Of a DNA stretch of 64,000 bases, positions 56,036-63,400 are shown piece by piece (the stretch's first letter is position 1; the number at the start of each line of letters is the position of its first letter). The stretch lies in assembly GCF_900102745.1 (NCBI RefSeq), contig NZ_FMZF01000003.1:300485-364484 (forward strand), in the 5' to 3' direction. A program made the translations under genes and the position numbers. Under the pieces are notes generated by a model. It saw only the letters and a program-made list of their open reading frames with translations. It was not told the DNA's origin and made no database searches. This stretch comes from Geodermatophilus telluris. GTDB lineage: Bacteria > Actinomycetota > Actinomycetes > Mycobacteriales > Geodermatophilaceae.

Positions 56036-56197
56036 TCAGTACCCGCGGCCGCCGGTGGTGCCGCCGCGACCGCCCTTGTTCTTGGCCTGGTAGTCGCGGA
56101 TGAACTGCTTGATCTTGGCCTGGTTCTGCGGCTTCTGGAGCTCCTGCACCACCTTGGCGGCGACGCCCGAAGCCACGAGCTTCCTCAACATCCCCAT
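56036..56197 (-). CDS. Tiny basic helical protein with Gly-rich tail
   Basis: A 53-residue protein: MGMLRKLVASGVAAKVVQEL, then a Lys/Gln-rich amphipathic helix (KPQNQAKIKQFIRDYQAKNK) and a Gly/Arg tail ending GGRGY. GGAGG stands five bases before the ATG and a terminator follows, so it is a complete small transcription unit. It resembles short conserved actinobacterial proteins I cannot name. The RGG-like tail and basic helix would suit RNA or membrane-surface binding, which is speculative. Confidence 0.65.
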   Translation of the reverse strand: MGMLRKLVASGVAAKVVQELQKPQNQAKIKQFIRDYQAKNKGGRGGTTGGRGY

Positions 56198-56481
56198 GGG
56201 GAGCCTCCTCCTGTCGGTCCCTGGACCCGTGCCCCGTCAACGCGCACCGCAACCGTCGCGCTCCCGCCGTCCCCCGGTCGGCCGACCGTGGCCGCGTCCT
56301 GACTGCGCGTGCGGACGCACCGCGTCGTCCTTTCTTCTCGACGGCGGCGTGTCCCGGCAGGGGGCACGACCGGGCCGCCCGGCGCCGGACGGCGACGTCG
56401 CAGGTCAGGCGGGTGAGCGGACCGGCCGCGCCGACGTCAAGTCGATCGTGGTCCACCGGGCGTGGCGGCCCGGCCGGCCGG

Positions 56482-56510
56482 TTGAAGGCTCACGGAGCCC
56501 TACCTAGCGT
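56482..56510 (+). promoter_or_regulatory. Putative sigma-70-type promoter of the riboswitch-nlpC unit
   Basis: TTGAAG (56482-56487) and TAGCGT (56505-56510) are separated by 17 bases, about 50 bp upstream of the riboswitch core. The -10 element is only a moderate match. The 56198-56480 stretch before it shows no gene and no other clear signal. Confidence 0.4.
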
Positions 56511-56561
56511 CGTCGCGGTTCGGCCAGGGCCCTTCGTCACGTACCCAGTGACACCCGCCGG

Positions 56562-56693
56562 ACACGCCGAACCGGGTGCCGGCCTCCCGCCGCACCCGGA
56601 CCGGGGACCCACCGCAGCACTGGGGTGGAGCGCGACTCGTCGCGCCGGGCGACTCCCCCGTCCGAACCCGTCAGCTAACCCGGTAGGCGGCCG
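56562..56693 (+). ncRNA. c-di-AMP (ydaO/yuaA-type) riboswitch
   Basis: The leader shows the conserved blocks of this class as I recall them: GCCGAACC near 56566, GACCGGGGACCCACC in the middle, the GCGACTCCCCCGTCCGAACC segment, and the highly conserved tail CCGTCAGCTAACCCGGTAGG. The tail and the GGGGACCCA block are almost diagnostic. In actinobacteria this class usually sits before NlpC/P60 or Rpf-type cell-wall hydrolases and turns them off when c-di-AMP binds. The NlpC/P60 start codon lies 24 bp downstream. Boundaries are approximate. Confidence 0.82.
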
Positions 56694-56717
56694 TGGAGAA
56701 CAGGAGAACCGTCGTCG

Positions 56718-57230
56718 ATGACGACTGCACGCACGTCCACCGCTCGCCGCACGTTCCGCGGCATCGCCGTGGCGGCCATCGCCGGAGCCGGCATCACCCT
56801 CGCGCCGCTGCCCGCCTCGGCCGCGGTGAGCGGGGTCAGCACCGCGGCCGTGACCGCCGCGCCCGCCCCCGCGCCCACTGGCGCGGCCCAGGTCGCGGTC
56901 GACACCGCGCTGGCGCAGCAGGGTGACATGTACGTCTACGGCGCCACCGGCCCCGACACGTTCGACTGCTCGGGCCTGACCAGTTTCGCCTACAAGGCGG
57001 CCGGGATCAGCATCCCGCGCACCTCCTCGGCCCAGTCGACCTTCGGCACCCCGGTGGCGAAGGCCGACCTGCAGCCCGGTGACCTGGTGTTCTTCTACAG
57101 CCCGGTCTCGCACGTCGGCATGTACATCGGCAACGGCCAGATGGTGCACGCCTCCACCGCCGGCAAGCCGGTGGCCGTGGTCGACCTGGACTCGATGCCG
57201 AGCTACCAGGGCGCCCGCCGCGTCGCCTGA
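56718..57230 (+). CDS. Secreted NlpC/P60 peptidoglycan endopeptidase
   Basis: A 170-residue exported cell-wall hydrolase. The Sec signal peptide (FRGIAVAAIAGAGITLAPLP, cleavage near ASA-AV) is followed by a short Ala/Pro linker. The NlpC/P60 domain follows, with Cys in PDTFDCSGLTSFAYK, His in SPVSHVGMYIGNG and a third polar position at MVHAST. It cleaves peptide stems, probably between D-Glu and the diamino acid. Expression should be controlled by the upstream c-di-AMP riboswitch. AGGAG lies 11 bases before the ATG. Confidence 0.92.
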   Translation: MTTARTSTARRTFRGIAVAAIAGAGITLAPLPASAAVSGVSTAAVTAAPAPAPTGAAQVAVDTALAQQGDMYVYGATGPDTFDCSGLTSFAYKAAGISIPRTSSAQSTFGTPVAKADLQPGDLVFFYSPVSHVGMYIGNGQMVHASTAGKPVAVVDLDSMPSYQGARRVA

Positions 57231-57246
57231 CGCCCGATCCGCACAC

Positions 57247-57279
57247 GGTGCCCCGGCCGGGTCTCCCGGCCGGGGCACC
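57247..57279. terminator. Bidirectional terminator between nlpC and nagA
   Basis: A perfect 15-bp stem: GGTGCCCCGGCCGGG (57247-57261) and its complement (57265-57279) over TCT. It fills the 55-bp gap between two convergent genes. Confidence 0.8.
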
Positions 57280-57285
57280 GGCGCG

Positions 57286-58422
57286 TCAGGACGGCGGGAC
57301 CACCCACCGTCCCGCGCGCAGCACGCCGGCCACCGACCAGGCCGGGTCCAGCAGCACCACGTCGGCGCGCAGGCCCGCGCGCAGCGCCCCCATGTCGACC
57401 AGTCCCAGCGCGGCCGCCGGCGTGGTCGCGGTGACCCGCGCCGCCTCGGCCGGGGTGCAGCCCAGCTCGGTCACCGCGCGGCGGAAGAGCACCGCCGACG
57501 TCGCCGTGCCGCCGGCCAGCGCGCCGCCGTCGGCCAGCCGGGCCACCCCGCCGGTGACCGTCACCGCCAGGCCGCCGAGGTCGTAGCGGCCGTCGGGCTC
57601 CCCCGCCGCCGCCGTCGCGTCGGTGACCAGCGCGACCCGGCCCGCGCCCGCCCCGGCCAGCACGTGCCGCTCCCACGCCGGGTGCAGGTGCACGCCGTCG
57701 GCGACGAGCTCGACGGTCACCCGCTCGTCCTCCAGCAGGGCCAGCACCGGGCCGGGCTCGCGGCCGGCGGGCGCCGGCACGGCGTTGAGCAGGTGCGTCG
57801 CCACGCGGGCCCCGGCGTCCACCGCCGTGCGGACGACCTCGAAGGACGCCTCGGTGTGCCCGATCGCCGGGACCACCCCCGCCGCGGCCAGGGCGGCGAC
57901 CGCGCCGAGCGCGCCGGGCAGCTCGGGGGCGAGGGTGACCGTGCGGACGACGCCGGAGGCCAGCACCGTCGCCACCTCGCCGGGCGAGGGCGGCCGCAGC
58001 GCCCCCGGGTCGTGCGCGCCGCGGCGGGACGCCGACAGCCACGGCCCCTCCAGGTGGATGCCGGCCAGCTCGCCGTCCTCGACCAGCCCGGCCAGCTCGC
58101 CCAGCGCGCGGTCGAGCGCGGCCGGGCGCAGCGAGACCAGCGAGGCGACCGCCGTCGTCGTCCCGGCGGCCCGGTGCACCGCGAGCGCCCGCCGCGCGGC
58201 CCCGGCCCCGCCGTCGTAGGAGGCCCCTCCCCCGCCGTGCTGGTGGACGTCGACGAAGCCGGGCACCAGCGTGCGGCCGGTGCAGTCGACGACGTCGTCG
58301 GCGGCCGGGGCGGGCCCGGTGCCGACCGCGGCCAGCCGATCACCGGTCACCTGCACCCAGCCGCCGGGGAGGACGCCGTCGGGCGTGACGACGTCCCCGC
58401 CGGTCAACAGCAGCGTGGCCAC
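57286..58422 (-). CDS. nagA: N-acetylglucosamine-6-phosphate deacetylase
   Basis: A 378-residue amidohydrolase-superfamily enzyme that deacetylates GlcNAc-6-P to glucosamine-6-P in amino-sugar and cell-wall recycling. The metal and substrate motifs are in order: VPGFVDVHQHGGGG (HxH), IHLEGPWLS (Glu ligand), PAIGHTEASFE (His), ATHLLNAVPAP (His), and ALVTDATAAAGEPDG (catalytic Asp). ATG 58422 lies 32 bp from the divergent PfkB kinase start. No nagB gene is present in the window. Confidence 0.93.
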   Translation of the reverse strand: MATLLLTGGDVVTPDGVLPGGWVQVTGDRLAAVGTGPAPAADDVVDCTGRTLVPGFVDVHQHGGGGASYDGGAGAARRALAVHRAAGTTTAVASLVSLRPAALDRALGELAGLVEDGELAGIHLEGPWLSASRRGAHDPGALRPPSPGEVATVLASGVVRTVTLAPELPGALGAVAALAAAGVVPAIGHTEASFEVVRTAVDAGARVATHLLNAVPAPAGREPGPVLALLEDERVTVELVADGVHLHPAWERHVLAGAGAGRVALVTDATAAAGEPDGRYDLGGLAVTVTGGVARLADGGALAGGTATSAVLFRRAVTELGCTPAEAARVTATTPAAALGLVDMGALRAGLRADVVLLDPAWSVAGVLRAGRWVVPPS

Positions 58423-58454
58423 ACCGGGTCCTCCTCGTCGCTAGCGTGGGCCGC

Positions 58455-59372
58455 GTGACCGGCGGGTGCACGGCGGACGCGCCGCGCTGGCCGGGACCGG
58501 CCGGGCGGGGACCGGTCGTCGCGGTGGGCAAGCTGGTCGCCGACCAGGTGCTCGAGCTCTCGGCTCCCCTGGTGGCCGGCGGCCAGCAGCGGGTGGTGCG
58601 GACGACGACGGCGGGCGGCGCCCCGGCCAACGTGACGGCGGGGGTGGCCCGGCTCGGGGTGCCGGCGCGGCTGGCGGGCTGGGCGGGTGCCGACCCGCTG
58701 GCCGACGGGCTGCTCGCGGGGCTCGCGGGACGGGGCGTCGGGCTCGCCGTGGTGCGCCGCGGGCGGGCGCCGCTGTCGACGGTGCTGGTGCACCCCGGCG
58801 GGGAGCGCACCCTGCTCACCGACCACGGGGAGGGCGCCCTCGAGCCCGCCGACGTCCGCGCCGAGTGGCTCGCCGGCGCCGCCGTCGTCCACCTCGACGG
58901 ATACGACCTGCTGCGCTTCCCGGCCGCGCTGCGGGCCCTGACGGCCACGGCGCACGGGCTCGGGGTGCCGGTCAGTGTGGACGTGGCCGCCGCGACCCGG
59001 ATCGCCGCGCACGGCGCCGCCGCGTACGCCGACCTGCTCGCGGCGCTGCGGCCGGACCTGCTGCTCGGCAACGCCGGCGAGGCCGCCGTCCTCGGGCTGG
59101 ACGGCGCACGGCCGGCCTGGGCGCCGCCGCTGGTGCTGGTGCACGCCGGCGCCCGCCCGACGCGGGTGCTCACCGCGGCAGGCACGTGGGAGGTGCCGGT
59201 TGAGCCGCTGCCGGAGGACCGGCTGCGGGACACGACCGGCTGCGGGGACGCGTTCGCGGCCGGTGTGCTGGCCGGCTGGCGGGCGGGGCTGCCGGTGCTC
59301 GACGCCGTCCGCTCGGGGCACGCGGCGGCCGCGGAGGTCGCCGCGGTGCCCGGCGGCCAGCCACCGCCCTGA
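58455..59372 (+). CDS. PfkB-family carbohydrate kinase
   Basis: A 305-residue ribokinase-like sugar kinase. TTAGGAPANVTAGVARLGVP is PfkB signature 1 region (GGAPANVA type), AGWAGADPLADGLLAGLAGR continues it, and DTTGCGDAFAAGVLAGW is signature 2. The latter has Cys in place of the usual Ala (DTTGAGDAF) but keeps the catalytic Asp. Divergence from nagA suggests a role in amino-sugar or hexose use; the exact sugar is unknown. GTG 58455 is preferred over the GTG three codons earlier. Confidence 0.85.
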   Translation: MTGGCTADAPRWPGPAGRGPVVAVGKLVADQVLELSAPLVAGGQQRVVRTTTAGGAPANVTAGVARLGVPARLAGWAGADPLADGLLAGLAGRGVGLAVVRRGRAPLSTVLVHPGGERTLLTDHGEGALEPADVRAEWLAGAAVVHLDGYDLLRFPAALRALTATAHGLGVPVSVDVAAATRIAAHGAAAYADLLAALRPDLLLGNAGEAAVLGLDGARPAWAPPLVLVHAGARPTRVLTAAGTWEVPVEPLPEDRLRDTTGCGDAFAAGVLAGWRAGLPVLDAVRSGHAAAAEVAAVPGGQPPP

Positions 59373-59375
59373 CCC

Positions 59376-59681
59376 CTACCGCGCGTCCCGGTACTGGATC
59401 CCGCGCATCTCCGCCGCGACGGCGTCCACGACGTCCATCACCGGCTCGACCGTGAAGGTGAAGGCGGCGAAGACCGTCGTCAGGTACTGCAGGTCCGCCG
59501 GCTCGTCGGTGTCGATCACCGCGTACCCGCCGAACTCGCCGAGCCGGACGACGAACTGGTGGAAGGTCAGGCTCTCCGGCATCTGCCAGTCGGAGAAGAC
59601 GTCGAGCACCCGCTTCTGTGCCGCCTCGTACTCCGCGGCCGAGCCCGTCGGCCGCTCCCGCCAGGTGACGACGTACTTCAT
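59376..59681 (-). CDS. DUF3303-like small protein
   Basis: A 101-residue protein of ferredoxin-like/dimeric alpha-beta barrel type. MKYVVTWRERPTGSAAEYEA, then FHQFVVRLGEFGGYAVIDTD and LTTVFAAFTFTVEPVMDV match DUF3303, a small family of unknown function. It is probably soluble and dimeric. The ATG is 59681. It converges on the PfkB gene with a 3-bp gap. Confidence 0.78.
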   Translation of the reverse strand: MKYVVTWRERPTGSAAEYEAAQKRVLDVFSDWQMPESLTFHQFVVRLGEFGGYAVIDTDEPADLQYLTTVFAAFTFTVEPVMDVVDAVAAEMRGIQYRDAR

Positions 59682-59859
59682 GGTCGGCTCCCCTCCACGT
59701 CCGGTGCGGCGGGACCCTGCCGGTGCCGGAGGGAGGCGACAAGGAGGAGGACCGCGGCCGGACGGACGCCCCGCGGGCCGGGGTGGCCGGCCGGACGCGT
59801 CGGCACAGCGCGTGCACCCGGGACCACCGCCCGGCGCGCGCTCCTGCCCCGTCGAGCCG

Positions 59860-60288
59860 TCAGTACCGGACGCCGAGGTGCTCGGCGGCGCAGCCCGTGC
59901 AGAGGCCGGTGCCGTCGTGCACGTGCTCGCGGCCGTTGACCCGCCGGCACACCGGGCACCAGCGGAACGTCCGGCGCCGCCTGCGGGCGACCTCCTCGGC
60001 CGCCGCGGCCAGCTCCGCCCGCTCGTAGAGCACCTCGTCGGCGGAGAACCGGCGGTCGGCCACGAACTCCTCCACCAGGTAGTGCCCGGCCCACCGCGGC
60101 TCCGGGCGGGCCAGCGCGAAGCCGAACCCGTCCCAGCCGACCGCCACCTGCGCCGGTTCCCCGCTGACGAACCACCGCTCGTGCTCCGGCCCGGACACCT
60201 CCCGCCAGCCGTCGCCCAGCGCGCGCACCAGCACGTCGGGCGCGACGCCGACCAGCGCGGCGAGCGCGGCGGTGTCCTCCACACCCAC
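59860..60288 (-). CDS. C-terminal zinc-ribbon protein of unknown function
   Basis: A 142-residue soluble protein. The N-terminal 60 residues (ALAALVGVAPDVLVRALGDG, then WREVSGPEHERWFVSGEPAQ) look like a small helical/beta domain. The middle is a helix rich in Ala/Glu/Arg. The end is a zinc ribbon with two knuckles, FRWCPVCRRVNG and TGLCTGCAAEHLG. GTG 60288 is used; GTG 60282 is possible. It is divergent from the TIR-nSTAND-WD40 gene (148-bp gap), and a regulatory or accessory role for that gene is conceivable but unproved. Confidence 0.65.
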   Translation of the reverse strand: MGVEDTAALAALVGVAPDVLVRALGDGWREVSGPEHERWFVSGEPAQVAVGWDGFGFALARPEPRWAGHYLVEEFVADRRFSADEVLYERAELAAAAEEVARRRRRTFRWCPVCRRVNGREHVHDGTGLCTGCAAEHLGVRY

Positions 60289-60389
60289 GACTGTGCCAGC
60301 GGGGCGCGACCCCCTCGCCCCGAGGGCGGCCACCGGTGACGACACGGTGACACTGCGGTGACGGCGGACCCGCTACACCTGTCCCGGCC

Positions 60390-60404
60390 CACGGTGACAC
60401 CGTG
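60390..60404. promoter_or_regulatory. Palindrome in the TIR-nSTAND gene promoter region
   Basis: CACGGTG-A-CACCGTG, perfect 7-bp arms, 32 bp before the TIR gene start. The core CGGTGAC recurs three more times between 60321 and 60365 on the same strand, so several protein-binding sites may be clustered here. Confidence 0.4.
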
Positions 60405-60436
60405 CACCCGCCGCCGCGACCCGCTGGAAGGTCTCG

Positions 60437-63400
60437 ATGGAGCCACACGCCGTCGACGGCGCCGCTGCTCCGCGGGACGTCCGCGTCCCGGCGGGTGGAC
60501 CGGGGACCCGCCACGCGACCGACGTCTTCCTGTCCTACAACTCGCGCGACCGGAGCGCCGTCGAGCGCGTCGCGCGCCACCTCGAGCGGGCCGGCCTCGC
60601 ACCCTGGTTCGACCGGTGGGCCCTCACCCCCGGGGGCGAGTGGCAGTCGGAGCTGGCGGCCGGACTGCTGCAGGCCTGCGCGTGCGCGGTCTTCATCGGC
60701 CCGCACGACGTGGGTGCCTGGGAGCGCCTGGAGGTGTCCCTCGCCCTGAACCGCGCGGCGACCGACCGGGCGTTCCGCCTCTTCCCGGTGCTGCTCCCCG
60801 GCCTCGACCCCTTCGACCCGGCGACCCTCCCTCCCTTCCTGGCCACCCGCACGTGGGTCGACCTGCGGGGTGGCCCGGACTCCCAGCGCGGCCTGCGGGA
60901 GCTGGTCGACGCGGTCCGCGGGATCCCGTTCGGCGGCACCCCGCGGGTCGGGGCGGACCCCGCCACGTGCCCGTACCGCGGCCTCGACGTCTTCGAGGAG
61001 GAGCACGCCCGCTTCTACTTCGGGCGCGAGGGCCACGTGCAGCGGCTGGTGGAGCGCCTGCGGCACGAGCGGTTCGTCGCGGTCGTCGGCCCGTCGGGCA
61101 GCGGCAAGTCCTCGCTGGTCCGCGCCGGGCTCCTGCCCCGCGTGCGCGCCGGCGCGGTCCCGGGCAGCGAGACCTGGTGGGTCCGGGTGCTGCGCCCGGG
61201 AGCGCACCCCGTCGCCGCGCTCGCCGGACCGGTGCAGGAGCTGACCCCGGCGTCGGGTCTGCAGCGGGCGTCGGACGGCCTCGGCGACGACGACCGGACC
61301 CTGCACCTGGCGGTGACCGCGGGGCTGGCCGACTCCCCGCCGGGGCGGCGCGCCCTGCTCGTCGTGGACCAGTGCGAGGAGCTGTTCACCCTGTGCCGGG
61401 ACGAGCGGCAGCGGTCCCGGTTCCTGCAGAACCTGCACTACGCCGCGGCCGTCCCCGGTGGCCGCACGGCCGTGGTGATGACGCTGCGGGCCGACTTCTA
61501 CCCCCGCCTGGCGGCCCACCCGGGCTTCGCCCAGCTGGTGCAGTCCCACCAGGTGCTCGTCGGGGCCATGAGCGAGGAGGAGCTGCGGCAGGTCGTCGAG
61601 GAGCCGGCGCGCGTCGCGGGGCTGGACGTCGAGCCGGGTCTCGTGGACACGATCCTGGCCGACGTCGTCCGCGAGCCGGGCTCCCTCCCGCTGCTCGAGT
61701 ACGCGCTCCTCGAGACGTGGCGCCGGCGCCACGGCGGCCTGCTCGGCCTGGCGGGCTACCGCGACACCGGCGGCGTCCGGCGGGGGCTGGGCGAACGGGC
61801 GGAGGCCCTCCACGCCGAGCTGACGCCGGAGGGCCAGGAGGTCGCCCGGCAGCTGTTCCTGCGCCTCACCCAGCCCGGCGAGGGGACGGAGGACACCCGC
61901 CGCCGGATCAGCGTGCGCGAGCTGTCGCAGGAGCCGGGAGCCGACCTCGTCGAGGAGGTCGTGGGGCGCTTCGTCGACGCCCGCCTCCTGTCGTCCGACG
62001 CCGACGACCCCGACGGGGAGCGGTCGCTCGAGGTCTCCCACGAGGCCCTGATCCGCGGCTGGCCGCGGCTGCAGGGGTGGATCGACGCCGACCGCGCCGG
62101 CCTGCGCACGCACCGCACGCTGACGGCCTCGGCGGCGGAGTGGCAGCGCCTGGGCCGGGACGAGGGCGCGCTGTACCGGGGCGGGCGGCTCGTGGAGACC
62201 GCCGAGTGGCAGCAACGGGCACCCACCGCGCTCAACGAGCTGGAGCGCGAGTTCCTGGCGGCGAGCAGCGCGGCGGAGCGGGCCCGGCGGCGAGCCCGGC
62301 GACGGCGCCTGCAGGCCACCTTCGCCGCCCTGCTCGTCGCCCTGACCACGATCAGCGTGGTCGCCGTCGTGGCGGTGGTGCAGGCGCGGGAGGCCACCTG
62401 GCAGAAGGACGTGGCGGTCTCCCGCCAGTACGCCGCCGACGCAGCCGTGGCCCTCGAGAGCGACCCGACGCTGAGCCTGGTGCTGGCCCGGCGCGCCTGG
62501 GACGCCGCTCCCACGGCGCAGGCCGAGGAGATGCTCCGGCGGGCGACGGACGAGTCCCGGGGGCTGGCGATCCTCCGGGCGGGTGAGGGCCCGGTGCACA
62601 GCGCCCGCTTCTCCCCGGACGGGTCCACCATCGCGAGCGCCGGCGCCGACGGCGTGCTGCGTCTCTGGGACGTCGATGAGGGATCCGTGCGGGCCGAGTA
62701 CCCGGCCCACCAGGGCTTCGTCATGGCCGTGGCGTACAGCCCCGAGGGGGAGCACGTCGCCTCGGCGGGCTACGACGACGGCACCGTGGTCGTGACCGAC
62801 GTCGCGACCGGGGACCGGCGGGTGGTGGCGCAGGAGCCGTCCGAGGCCTACCCGGTCAACGTCGCCTACAGCCCCGACGGGGGACTGCTGGCCGCCTCCC
62901 TCTACGACGGCAGCGTCCACGTCTGGAACCGCGACGGTGCAGAGGTCGCGGTCCTCGGACCGGGCTCCGGCCCTGCGTACGCGTCGTCCTTCGGTCCGGA
63001 CGGCGACGTGGTCGTCACCGGGAGGGGTGACGGGACGGCCGTGGTGTGGGCCGTCGTGGACCCCTCGCGGCAGACGGTCCTGCGCGGCCACGACGGCGCC
63101 GTGACCGCGGTCCGCTTCACCACCGCCGGCGCCGTCGCGACCGGCGACGAGGACGGGACGCTCCGGCTGTGGGACGTGGCCTCCGGGCAGGAGGTGCTGA
63201 GCGTGCCCGTGGACGACCAGGCCCTCTACGACCTCGCGCTGAGCCCCGACGGCACCCGGATCGCGGCGGCCCGCGAGGACGGGGCGGTCAGCCTGCTCAG
63301 CACGGACGGCGTCGAGCTGGCCGTCCTGCGCGGGCACGTGGACCAGGCCTTCACCGTGGGCTTCCGGAACGGCGCAGAGCCGGGCGGGGAGGTGCTCGCC

